DNA of 34,443 nt from Coxiella sp. (in: g-proteobacteria). Its GTDB lineage: Bacteria > Pseudomonadota > Gammaproteobacteria > Coxiellales > Coxiellaceae. The notes beneath the pieces are model-generated. The model saw only the letters and a program-made list of their open reading frames with translations, made no database searches and was not told the origin of the DNA. How positions within the stretch are numbered: the first letter of the stretch is position 1; each line of letters starts with the position of its first letter. Location of the stretch: the NCBI GenBank assembly GCA_002732805.1, contig NVSS01000028.1, positions 1 to 34,443 of the forward strand. The letters run 5' to 3'. Shown here piece after piece: positions 18,127-26,897 of the stretch. The position numbers were made by a program, and so were the translations under genes.

Positions 18127-19311
18127 TTATGACGTGTGCTTGCCGCGCTGAGTAATCATACTGACAAAAAAGGTAAATCCGCCAACACAGCAGAAGATGA
18201 TGGCTAGGGTAAATGGGTTGCGCAAGTGGATGTGTAGCAGTAGTGCCAGCAGCAACCCGGTGCCGCTAAATTGGATGAGGCTATAAATAGCCGATATTGA
18301 ACTGCGGGTTATGTGGCTGATTCCCATGCTATGGCTGAAGGCATTGGTGCGTATGCCGGTATCACCGATAATAAAGACAAAGAAAGGAATGGCCAGGGTT
18401 ATAATGTGGTGCGGAACGTATTCACTGAGCAGCAACATAATAAGTCCTGCGACGAATTGATAAAACCCGGACACAATCAGCAATGACATCAATGAGGAGC
18501 GCTTTAGTAAGCGGGCATTCATATAGTGACCGCCGATAACAGCTGCCGTGGTAACGATTCCAATCAATCCATTTTCAAGCGCATTTAAGTGCAGCACGGT
18601 TTGATAAAAATAGGGGCTGTAGGTAAGGTAACAAAGCACACCTGAAAATGTAGCTAAGCTAAAACACGGCAGAATTAAAAACTTAGGTAAGCACAGGAGT
18701 TGCTTATAATCCGCTAGTGCCGCGCGTAAGGTAGAGCAGTTGTTTTTAGTGGTTAACGTTTCAGGGAGTAGTAGGTGCGTGAGCGCTAGGGTGATCAGTG
18801 TTAAAATAACCACGGAGCCTAAGTTAAAGCGCCAACCAAGGCGATATTGAATATAACCACCAATAATAGGCGCAAGCGCTGGCATCAAGTTAAAAAGAAT
18901 CGCGCTTTTATGCATTAAGCGACCCAAGTTACGGCCGCCTTCAGAAAGATCGCTGGCCATACAGCGCACCACGCCCGGTACAACGCCCATGCCAAGCCCT
19001 TGTAGGAATCGCGCGATGAGTAACATCGTAATGCTTTGAGCGCTGACCGCAAAAATGGAGCTCGCCAATGCGAGCCAAATACCAAAGATCACGACGGGAC
19101 GACGGCCATGTGTATCTGAAAAGGGTGCGTAGAGTAAAGGCGCCAAACCAAATCCAATAAAGTAAACCGATACGCTGTTTGAGGCGAGGCTCATGCTCGT
19201 ATGAAATGATCGTGTAATTGCGGGCAAGGAGGGTCCGTAACTTTCCACGATATAACATGACATTGCCATTAATAAGGTAAGCATGATGAAAAAGCGTATT
19301 TTTATTTGCAT
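18127..19311 (-). CDS. MFS transporter, Bcr/CflA-like multidrug efflux family
   Basis: 12-TM pattern, PFSDTHGRRPVVIFG motif between TM2 and TM3, RFLQGLGMGVVPGVVRCMASD, PALAPIIGGYIQ. Confidence 0.85.
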   Translation of the reverse strand: MQIKIRFFIMLTLLMAMSCYIVESYGPSLPAITRSFHTSMSLASNSVSVYFIGFGLAPLLYAPFSDTHGRRPVVIFGIWLALASSIFAVSAQSITMLLIARFLQGLGMGVVPGVVRCMASDLSEGGRNLGRLMHKSAILFNLMPALAPIIGGYIQYRLGWRFNLGSVVILTLITLALTHLLLPETLTTKNNCSTLRAALADYKQLLCLPKFLILPCFSLATFSGVLCYLTYSPYFYQTVLHLNALENGLIGIVTTAAVIGGHYMNARLLKRSSLMSLLIVSGFYQFVAGLIMLLLSEYVPHHIITLAIPFFVFIIGDTGIRTNAFSHSMGISHITRSSISAIYSLIQFSGTGLLLALLLHIHLRNPFTLAIIFCCVGGFTFFVSMITQRGKHTS

Positions 19312-19519
19312 GAAAAGCTCAGTTTAATTTAGTGGCATAGTTCGTTACTAGCTTTTTGATGGTGGATACAATAGTGATCGCGCTATTTAGTTTATATTAA
19401 TTGAGATCAAGACGCATTAAGATTTCCAGGCAGCCGTCATTATAATGGGTGCGAAACCAAAATTTATAACATATCAGGGGGTAAGGTTTTATAAGATGTT
19501 TAATGTTAGAAGGATACGC

Positions 19520-19525
19520 TATAAT
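19520..19525 (+). promoter_or_regulatory. Candidate -10 element (TATAAT) upstream of the nudC-like gene
   Basis: Perfect TATAAT within the 19312-19660 intergenic region; -35 not convincing. Confidence 0.3.
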
Positions 19526-19660
19526 TAATGCTCATTTCAGGCCAGGGGGCTGTTTAATGCATGAACCAAAGCACCATTTCAGTGTATCGGGAAGGGTTAG
19601 AAGGAATCACACAGTATTTATTACAAAATAAAAATAAGGCTGTCGCCTAAGAGGTAGGGT

Positions 19661-20560
19661 ATGAGCACGATAGAAGACACTATGTATTCAAAAAACAATT
19701 TAGATAAAATGAATCATTTGCGTGGAGATAAAGCGCTGCATGATGTGCTTAGCACAGACGGTAATAAAATATATTTATTAACGTTTGATTCGCATCTTAT
19801 CGTTAAAAAAGGTGATGATGCGCACTGCTTTTTTTCTCATGATGACATAACCTCCTTAATGGATGGTCATGAACATAGGATTTTCCTAGGCGCTAAAGGC
19901 AATGACTATTATTTTGCATTATCCTTGAGTGATTTTAATCATGAGGCCTATTCGCTCTTTAATGCGAAAGAATACGCTATGCGTCATGTGCGGCCAGATG
20001 ATGAAATGGGTGTTATTGGGCAGGCCATTAGTATCTTAAATTGGAATAAACGTCATACATTCTGTGGACAATGCGGTGGATTGACGCAATCTACGTGTAA
20101 TGGGTGGCGGCGTGACTGTTTGCATTGCAATGTGCAGCATTTTCCGCGTGTTGATTCGGTTGTTATTATGTTGGTGACACGTGGAGATTGCTGTTTGTTA
20201 GGATCAGGCACTGATTTTTCGGACAAGCGCTATTCTTGTTTGGCAGGTTTTATGGAGCCCGGCGAAACCATTGAGGCAGCGGCAGCACGCGAATTGTATG
20301 AAGAAGCCGGCATTCAAGGTGGTGTGGCACGTTACATGACCTCACAACCATGGCCTTTTCCGTATAGCCTCATGATTGGCGTACATATCGAAACGAACCA
20401 AGAAACGATTACATTAGATAAAGAAGAGCTGAAGGATGCGCAATGGGTCCGCAAATCGGATGTGAAGGCTGTATTGGGCGGTGACACATCAAGAGGCTTC
20501 ACGTTACCCCCTGATGTTGCAATCGCGCATACATTATTAATGCACTGGGTTAATCACTAA
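19661..20560 (+). CDS. nudC: NAD(+) diphosphatase / NADH pyrophosphatase, NudC-like
   Basis: Zinc-ribbon CGQCGG...CLHC, Nudix box GFMEPGETIEAAAARELYEEAGI, and the downstream SQPWPFPYSLMIGV motif of NudC. Confidence 0.93.
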   Translation: MSTIEDTMYSKNNLDKMNHLRGDKALHDVLSTDGNKIYLLTFDSHLIVKKGDDAHCFFSHDDITSLMDGHEHRIFLGAKGNDYYFALSLSDFNHEAYSLFNAKEYAMRHVRPDDEMGVIGQAISILNWNKRHTFCGQCGGLTQSTCNGWRRDCLHCNVQHFPRVDSVVIMLVTRGDCCLLGSGTDFSDKRYSCLAGFMEPGETIEAAAARELYEEAGIQGGVARYMTSQPWPFPYSLMIGVHIETNQETITLDKEELKDAQWVRKSDVKAVLGGDTSRGFTLPPDVAIAHTLLMHWVNH

Positions 20561-20571
20561 GAGAGAGAATT

Positions 20572-20985
20572 AGGTTAGAGTTTGATGTTAAAACAATTGA
20601 ATTAGAAGTTCGTAGCTATTCACGCAGCTACACAGCTGAATTTGATAGCGCTATTGGCGATCAACATCAGGGGTGTCGGGCACCAGTGCGGTTGAGGCAG
20701 CAATTAAATTAGCGCGCAAAGTGATCGGGAGAGCATCGATCATCGCCTTTATGAATGGGTTTCATGGCTGCACGCAAGGCGCATTGAGTTTAACAGCCAA
20801 TTCACATCACCGCGCATCATCAGACGGATTGCTTAATGAGGTAACACGTATGCCATACGATCAGTATTTTGGTGTTGATATTGATACGGCGATGATGCTA
20901 GAAACAATGCTTGATGATGCCTCCAGTGGTATTGATAGGCCTGCGCCCATTATTTTTGAGACGATCTAGGGCGAGGGCAGGTTGA
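20572..20985 (+). pseudogene. Decayed class-III aminotransferase of the diaminobutyrate--2-oxoglutarate (EctB-like) type
   Basis: ELEVRSYSRSYTAEFDSAIG in one frame, then a deletion/frame change, then GTSAVEAAIKLARKVIGRASIIAFMNGFHGCTQGALSLT...PIIFETI*GEG, where family members read ETxQGEG (in-frame TAG). Confidence 0.8.
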
Positions 20986-21091
20986 GTTGTGCACGGCAGC
21001 GCAGCGGATTATTAATATCCAGCAGGGTGGCCTGCGCAGCTGTGGTCAGTGAAAAAATACTTAATAAGGCAGGGAGGATAAAGTTACGCAT
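20966..21091 (-). pseudogene. 5' fragment of a signal-peptide-bearing protein gene
   Basis: MRNFILPALLSIFSLTTAAQATLLDINNPLRCRAQLNLPSP* has a good signal peptide but ends at the junction with the ectB-like pseudogene. Confidence 0.55.
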
Positions 21092-21107
21092 GGCCTAACT
21101 CCAATAA

Positions 21108-21440
21108 TTAGTGTGAAATTTTATATTTAAATCCGAGCACGTTGGGTAGCGCGGGATCATTTTGAAATGACGCCAGTAGGGCGTGTTCGTCATAACGCAT
21201 GCGCGTGACCCATGCCGCATCATCGATGCTAAATACGACGATACCAAGTTCGTAATTCATCACTTGGCAGTGTGTGAGTAGCTTAGTGGGCAAATGACGT
21301 GTGAGCGCCATATTAAATTTTTCAAGCACGCTGGCTTTAGAGAGGATTGCTTTTAGTGAACGCCCTTGCATCACGACGCCAACCTTTTTGGGGTCACGTG
21401 GATCGTGCTCGGGGGGTGTTTTTTTATAGTATCTTGGCAT
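21108..21440 (-). CDS. dciA: DciA-like (DUF721) protein, replicative helicase loader/operator family
   Basis: SLKAILSKASVLEKFNMALTRHLPTKLLTHCQVMNYELGIVVFSIDDAAWVTRMRYDEHALL fits the DUF721 pattern (LL..L..HC.V.n...g.L.l..ds.aWatrLRy). Start chosen at MPRYYKK. Confidence 0.75.
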   Translation of the reverse strand: MPRYYKKTPPEHDPRDPKKVGVVMQGRSLKAILSKASVLEKFNMALTRHLPTKLLTHCQVMNYELGIVVFSIDDAAWVTRMRYDEHALLASFQNDPALPNVLGFKYKISH

Positions 21441-21603
21441 GGGCTCATCATATAATATTTGAGTTACGTTAACATAGACAAATAGAGGGGTCAAATAAGC
21501 AGGGGGCTATTTGATAGGTGATTATTCAGGCAATTGGATTACAATAGAATTCAGTTAAGTAGTTGATACGTAAATCTGTTATTTTCAATCTGGAGTGTCT
21601 TTG

Positions 21604-22020
21604 ATGAGCAAAGTAATAACTAATGTACTTTCCAAGTTTGCGATCTGTTTTGATTTAAAAGACTGGGAGGGGCTGCAAGCACTGTTAATGGATTCGGTAG
21701 CGTGTAATTATCAAGATTTAAGAGGTAAGTCAGGCAGCTATACAAAGGAGGCGTATGTAGATTTAAGAAAACAGGCGTTAGCACCTTTAAACACACATCA
21801 TTTATTTTCAGCAATTGAGGTGACGATCGAATCTGGCCAGGCTTATTGCAGCTTAACCGCCATGATTTACCGTAAAGATGATAGCGGCGCTTATTTTAAT
21901 TCACATGTGGTTTATCAGTTTGAATTAACGCAGTTAGCAACTGATGACTGGAGGATTCACAAAATCAAACAGACGGTGTTGTGGAATGAGGGCGATCCTA
22001 TGATACATAGCGGTATTTGA
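21604..22020 (+). CDS. SnoaL-like / NTF2-fold protein
   Basis: About 138 aa with SnoaL_4 pattern (FAICFDLKDWEGLQALLMDSVACNYQDLRG...NTHHLFSAIEV...W.IHKIKQTVLWNEGD). Confidence 0.7.
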   Translation: MSKVITNVLSKFAICFDLKDWEGLQALLMDSVACNYQDLRGKSGSYTKEAYVDLRKQALAPLNTHHLFSAIEVTIESGQAYCSLTAMIYRKDDSGAYFNSHVVYQFELTQLATDDWRIHKIKQTVLWNEGDPMIHSGI

Positions 22021-22028
22021 TGTGACGT

Positions 22029-22322
22029 TTATGATTTTTGACACCAAACACGCGTCATACGTGCGAGTAAGATGATGGTGTTGTCATCAATGGGGTGTGT
22101 TTTAAGTTCGGATAGCAGTTCTGTAATGGTATCTTCAGGTAGTATCTGCTGCTGAATGAGCGCTTCGGTCACGGAGTCGAGTAGCAGGCAATAATTCGTG
22201 GTATAAATTTTAGCCTCGGCCGCATCATTAATAAACTCTTGTGACAGTGTCACATTGAATGAAAAGTTATCGTGTGCATTCGCTTGTTGAAAGGTTATCA
22301 AGCGGTGCTTCGCCGGACTCAC
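22029..22322 (-). CDS. Hypothetical protein, 97 aa, possibly 5'-frameshifted
   Basis: Open frame with coding-like composition; a separate ATG-initiated frame (MTHSYNLKTGESGEAPLDNLSTSECTR*) overlaps its 5' end. Confidence 0.45.
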   Translation of the reverse strand: MSPAKHRLITFQQANAHDNFSFNVTLSQEFINDAAEAKIYTTNYCLLLDSVTEALIQQQILPEDTITELLSELKTHPIDDNTIILLARMTRVWCQKS

Positions 22323-22496
22323 CCGTTTTTAAATTATAGGAATGTGTCATATGGTAGGCTCACTGTTAGATAATGAAGCCGATTGTGTATCGCTATTTTT
22401 CCTATACTTCAACGCTAGGGCGTACGCCTATGCAGGTGCAGGCATGGATACAGCACTGTAACTATGATATATTTCGCATAACTATAGGGGGGTAGT

Positions 22497-24278
22497 ATGT
22501 TAGAGATGATTCAAGCCTATTTTACAAAGGCAGCCATAAATTCCGATGAATATGTTGTTCAATTCCAGCTATTTACTGATTCCGTTGATGTAATCGTCGC
22601 TCCTAGGCTGGTCAGCGTCTGTTGGAAGCTAGGTGACCTACTGAACCGAAATGAACGTCCTGAGGGCTATTCTGAAGAAGAGATTGCCGAAATCTTTAAT
22701 GGTGCTTTGCGCCAATTCATACAATTGTTTGCCGGACCTGAGCTATCAAAACGTGCAGATAGCAAAGCGTACGAACGCTTAGTTGTAAACACGCACAAGT
22801 TAATTTTAGCTTCTTCAGATGCAACCGACATGGCCTGGTTATTTGCTACCCTTTCTCATTCCCATATAAAGCAGATACGGTGGCTCACCGCTATATACTG
22901 CGGAGGGCTTGATAGAATAGTTAACACTAAGACGTACCGCGGCAATAGTGGTTTCGATAAATTATCGCTATATGTTTTTAAAAATAGAAAACAATTAAGT
23001 GCTGAATTGGAACGCTATTGGGGCTTCAGAAAGACTCATGACAGATCCGATATTGGTGCGAATAAACAGCAGCATGTAATAATCGCTTTAGCGGTTATGC
23101 TTTTCGGCTATAAAACCGTCGATCCATTAGATACTTATATACTGGGCTCGTTGATGCCTATGCTTCGTACTACGACAACAGCCATAGAGCTTGACCCTCT
23201 AGATGTACATATAGAGTGGGCGAATGACAATCCACTTTGTCGTTTTATTTTTAGTCCGGATTTTACATCTTGTTTTTTGATTGAAGATTTAATCGTAACC
23301 TGTGAACAGACACAGAATAAAAACTATATACCGCCTTTAATAAATCCAGATACAAGGCGCTCATTAACGATCGCTCAATTAGGGGATATACAGTACCTAT
23401 TAGGCTGTATGTCAGATAAATCGCTGGAAAATCGCTACGATGCGTTAGTAAAAGGTCGGGCTGCTCTGGCAGAAAATCCAAAGCAGAGACTCTCTGAAAA
23501 GACTTTTTGGGCACTTAAGGTGTTTGCTGGAGAAGCCAAAGATACGCGTATGCAAGAGTGTTATGATGAGGATGTGAGCGGCGATGTGCTGGCGCCTATT
23601 TATCAAGCGGGTGATCGATTTATGCAGTACGTAGCGTCCCTGTCCGATAGTGAGTATGTGCGACTTCAGGAGATCACTATGCCTTGTGGCGCTCTCTTCG
23701 GTGCTTTTTATGAAAATATATTTGGTGTGCATGGTGAGAAGGGCGGTAGCTTTTGTATGAACTTGGCGATAGAGAATCAGATTAACCCGATGTTATCTGA
23801 ATATGATAGGTATGATGTACATTGCTCTAAAGGCCCAGGATTAAATTTGAACGTAATGAAGGCCGAGTTGATGGACTTACTAGACGCTCTAATAGCTGGG
23901 TCAATATACGCAAATACTTTATTTTCTAAATCCAATGTTATCCTTGAGATGACGCGTGCGGTAACAGCAAAGTGCGTATCTGATGGTGAAGCTGTGTATC
24001 GAACTGAGGCAATAGCGCGTATGTATGCACGGGACTACGATGATGTGCGCCCCGGTGCAGAGCACCCATCGTTACTTCGTTTTTGTAAAGTATTTGAAAA
24101 GCAAGCGCGTATTCAAGACTTACTTCGCTATTCTCAAGTCAATGTTCAGGATGAAAAGAAGCTGACAATAAGTGAGTTTATGGATGGTTTTGAAGCATCT
24201 GAAAAAACGTTTCGAAAAATAAGTGCTAGCATTGCTGCGTCACCAGAGCAGGTGACTAGCGTTTGCGCTTCGGTGTAG
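22497..24278 (+). CDS. Orphan hypothetical protein, 593 aa
   Basis: Long uninterrupted ORF with ATG preceded by a G-rich SD-like stretch; no signal peptide or recognised domain. Confidence 0.75.
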   Translation: MLEMIQAYFTKAAINSDEYVVQFQLFTDSVDVIVAPRLVSVCWKLGDLLNRNERPEGYSEEEIAEIFNGALRQFIQLFAGPELSKRADSKAYERLVVNTHKLILASSDATDMAWLFATLSHSHIKQIRWLTAIYCGGLDRIVNTKTYRGNSGFDKLSLYVFKNRKQLSAELERYWGFRKTHDRSDIGANKQQHVIIALAVMLFGYKTVDPLDTYILGSLMPMLRTTTTAIELDPLDVHIEWANDNPLCRFIFSPDFTSCFLIEDLIVTCEQTQNKNYIPPLINPDTRRSLTIAQLGDIQYLLGCMSDKSLENRYDALVKGRAALAENPKQRLSEKTFWALKVFAGEAKDTRMQECYDEDVSGDVLAPIYQAGDRFMQYVASLSDSEYVRLQEITMPCGALFGAFYENIFGVHGEKGGSFCMNLAIENQINPMLSEYDRYDVHCSKGPGLNLNVMKAELMDLLDALIAGSIYANTLFSKSNVILEMTRAVTAKCVSDGEAVYRTEAIARMYARDYDDVRPGAEHPSLLRFCKVFEKQARIQDLLRYSQVNVQDEKKLTISEFMDGFEASEKTFRKISASIAASPEQVTSVCASV

Positions 24279-24600
24279 CGAGACGATCGACGATGGTCAC
24301 AATCGCTGTGGTAATTAATTCGGTACAATGCTCAAGTGATTCGATAGGTGATACGCGCGCCTGTTGTTCTGCTTTTGTTATGCGGTGGTATCCATAGAGA
24401 ATAAGCAGTGTGATTGCCCATATTAAAACAAAACCACCAAACACACACCAGCGGTAGGGTGGATACAGAAGTAGCAGTACCATCGCTAAAATAAGTATGG
24501 CCATCATTAAGCCACCGACAAAACACAGCACGAGCAGCAACTTTGTAATTAGTTGATGCTCGTAGTCTGCAAATAGCGATTTTAAAAAGTCCTTTATCAT
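24256..24600 (-). CDS. YqjE-like / phage-holin-family inner-membrane protein, two TM
   Basis: 114 aa with two hydrophobic segments (LLLVLCFVGGLMMAILILAMVLLLLY; CVFGGFVLIWAITLLILYGY), next to a DUF883 gene as in yqjD-yqjE. Confidence 0.6.
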   Translation of the reverse strand: MIKDFLKSLFADYEHQLITKLLLVLCFVGGLMMAILILAMVLLLLYPPYRWCVFGGFVLIWAITLLILYGYHRITKAEQQARVSPIESLEHCTELITTAIVTIVDRLATPKRKR

Positions 24601-24604
24601 CGTA

Positions 24605-24814
24605 TTATTTCTTCAATAGCATTCCTACAATAAGACCAATACCGCAAGCAATACCTAACGTCTTGTAGGGATGCTTAACCACCGTATTGATTGCTTCATG
24701 ACTTCGTTCTTGCGATGTTTTTTTAACTTTACCGACCAGTGTAACGGCCGCATTTTTTAAGGCATGCATTTCCTTGTGCAACCCATTAGTCTGATTTTTT
24801 GCATTTGCCCTCAT
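24605..24814 (-). CDS. DUF883 (ElaB/YqjD-like) membrane-anchored protein
   Basis: 69 aa ending HPYKTLGIACGIGLIVGMLLKK, the DUF883 C-terminal Gly-rich TM. Confidence 0.7.
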   Translation of the reverse strand: MRANAKNQTNGLHKEMHALKNAAVTLVGKVKKTSQERSHEAINTVVKHPYKTLGIACGIGLIVGMLLKK

Positions 24815-24929
24815 GTTCTTTCTCCAATAATTTGTTTATTCCTAAACTTAACTATAGTTCGTAATTCAAGAATTACCCGTTTTTTTTGTGAGAAATGGCG
24901 TAACTTATTGATCTTCGGCTAATTAATTT

Positions 24930-24958
24930 TTGATCACAAATTGTACGGATGGTACAAT
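24930..24958 (+). promoter_or_regulatory. Candidate promoter TTGATC-N17-TACAAT with overlapping palindrome TTGTAC-N5-GTACAA (24941-24957)
   Basis: Read directly; sits 34 bp upstream of the DUF1343 start codon. Confidence 0.5.
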
Positions 24959-24991
24959 AAGCGCATTATTTAAGGTGGAATTTGTAGTTAT

Positions 24992-26230
24992 ATGATTTTA
25001 AAACGTATTATATTTTTTGTCTGTTGTTGTTTCATTGCCGTTACCACGCTGTCTTTTGCTGCTCCCGCACAAAAGCGGGTGATGCTAGGCGTTAATCAAT
25101 TGCTTACGCACCCTTACATAGCGCAACTGAAGGGCAAGCGTGTTGCGATTGTGGCGAACAACGCAAGTCGCGATAGTTTTGGGCGGCGGGATATTACGTT
25201 GTTACATAACAACCCGCATATTCATTTAGTATCGATCTTCACCGCTGAACATGGTTTGGGTGTGAATCTTAATAATGATCATATTGGCAATTCGTATGAC
25301 CCCATCACTAAATTACCCGTGTATTCGCTTTACGGCCATCATCGTAAACCAACACGCACGGAATTAAAAAATGTGGATGTTATTTTATTTGATTTACAAA
25401 GCGTGGGTCTGCGTTATTACACGTATATTTCAACGCTCGCAAAAGTAATGATCATGGCAAAGCGCTATCATATTAAAGTGATTGTGCTCGATCGTCCGAA
25501 TCCATTAGGCGGTAATGTCGTTGAAGGTCCTATGTTAGATCATGACTATATTGGTTGGTTTACGTCTTATTATGATGTGCCCGCACGTTATGGCCTGACC
25601 ATTGGTGAGCTTGCGCGGTATTATAATAAGTTTGATCATAAGCACGTTGATCTTGACGTCATACCAATGAAGGGCTGGCACCGTGATATGTTATTTAATC
25701 AAACGGGCATTAAATGGGTGCCCACGTCGCCGGCACTGCAAACCTTTAAGCAAACGTATTTATACTCGGTGTTTGGCACCATGGAGGCCACTAATTTATC
25801 TTTTGGGTTAGGGCGAGCCGTTGATCGTGAGTACCATTACTATGGTGCGCCGTATATTACGCACCGTGAGGCGCACCGCATTGCACATGACTTGCAAAAA
25901 TTTCATTTACCGGGCCTTGCCTTTCATTATCATTCATGGCGTCCTGTGGGCGGCATGTACCGCTATCATTGGTGCCATGGCATCCGTGTAGACGTTACTG
26001 ATTATAATAAGGTAAAAAGTTTTTACAGTTTAGTGGCAACGCTCGAAGTTTTTCATCGTGTCTTAGGGCATCATTTAGGTCTTATCAATGCGGATAATAT
26101 GCTGGGACAGCGCTGGGTGCGACGCGCCATTGCCAATAATGTGGCTCCGGTGCTCATTGCTAAACGTGTCGCTGCAGAAGATGCCGTCTTTAAGAAAAAA
26201 CGTCAGTCCATATTGCTTTATTCGAATTGA
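24992..26230 (+). CDS. DUF1343 family protein (exo-beta-N-acetylmuramidase NamZ-like), with signal peptide
   Basis: MLGVNQLL, GKRVAIVANNAS, FTAEHGLG, VILFDLQSVGLRYYTYISTL, VLDRPNPLGGNVVEGP match the DUF1343 pattern. Confidence 0.85.
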   Translation: MILKRIIFFVCCCFIAVTTLSFAAPAQKRVMLGVNQLLTHPYIAQLKGKRVAIVANNASRDSFGRRDITLLHNNPHIHLVSIFTAEHGLGVNLNNDHIGNSYDPITKLPVYSLYGHHRKPTRTELKNVDVILFDLQSVGLRYYTYISTLAKVMIMAKRYHIKVIVLDRPNPLGGNVVEGPMLDHDYIGWFTSYYDVPARYGLTIGELARYYNKFDHKHVDLDVIPMKGWHRDMLFNQTGIKWVPTSPALQTFKQTYLYSVFGTMEATNLSFGLGRAVDREYHYYGAPYITHREAHRIAHDLQKFHLPGLAFHYHSWRPVGGMYRYHWCHGIRVDVTDYNKVKSFYSLVATLEVFHRVLGHHLGLINADNMLGQRWVRRAIANNVAPVLIAKRVAAEDAVFKKKRQSILLYSN

Positions 26231-26817
26231 TAACCGGCACCAACGCCTACGAAGTTGGTAGCAGGTAATTGATCTGATTTATTCATCGGTGTGTAACGCC
26301 AGGCAGTGCTCGCATACCAGCCTTTATGCATCATCACTCTGAATCCCAATCCAAATACAGGACGAACAAACGTGCCTTGTTTTAAAACAATGGTGTTGCC
26401 ATCCAGAATGCCTTTGCGGCCGATAAACCCGATTCCAACCAACGGCTGTAGATAGAGTCGTTTTGCTAGTAATGAAATGTTACCGATTGCACCGGCATAG
26501 GTGAGGTTATTTAAGATGCTTTTATTAGGGAATCGTACAGTGCCCGCACTGTTAGTGACAGATGTAAACTCAGGATTCATAAAATAGATAGTGGAAAGCT
26601 CAACGCCAATATAACGATTAAAAAAGTAACCGCCGACAGGCCGTGCTGCAAACCGTGTTTTATTCGGTGCGGTGGCGGTGTAATTGTTTGAGAGTGCGAT
26701 GTTGTTGTAGTTAATAAAGCCATAACCACCTTCACCACCAAGATAAAAAGGTAACGCAAGTACTAAGGATGGACAAGCGAAGAGTAAGGTAACCATAAGT
26801 TTTTTGATACAGTGCAT
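26218..26817 (-). CDS. Outer-membrane beta-barrel protein
   Basis: Signal peptide (LMVTLLFACPSLVLA), alternating beta pattern, YFFNRYIGVELSTIYF, C-terminal GYQFE; convergent overlap with the DUF1343 gene. Confidence 0.65.
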   Translation of the reverse strand: MHCIKKLMVTLLFACPSLVLALPFYLGGEGGYGFINYNNIALSNNYTATAPNKTRFAARPVGGYFFNRYIGVELSTIYFMNPEFTSVTNSAGTVRFPNKSILNNLTYAGAIGNISLLAKRLYLQPLVGIGFIGRKGILDGNTIVLKQGTFVRPVFGLGFRVMMHKGWYASTAWRYTPMNKSDQLPATNFVGVGAGYQFE

Positions 26818-26897
26818 TTAAGTGCCGCCGATAGTTAGATTAAAGAGGTAATGGTGTATACTAGCGCTTTGTTTCGAAGAGTGAAAGAGGATTTTAC

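Noticed and set aside
18941-19258. 105-aa minus-strand ORF in an alternate frame of the MFS gene
   Set aside because: Overlaps the MFS transporter CDS on the same strand in another frame, with no membrane-protein or domain pattern.
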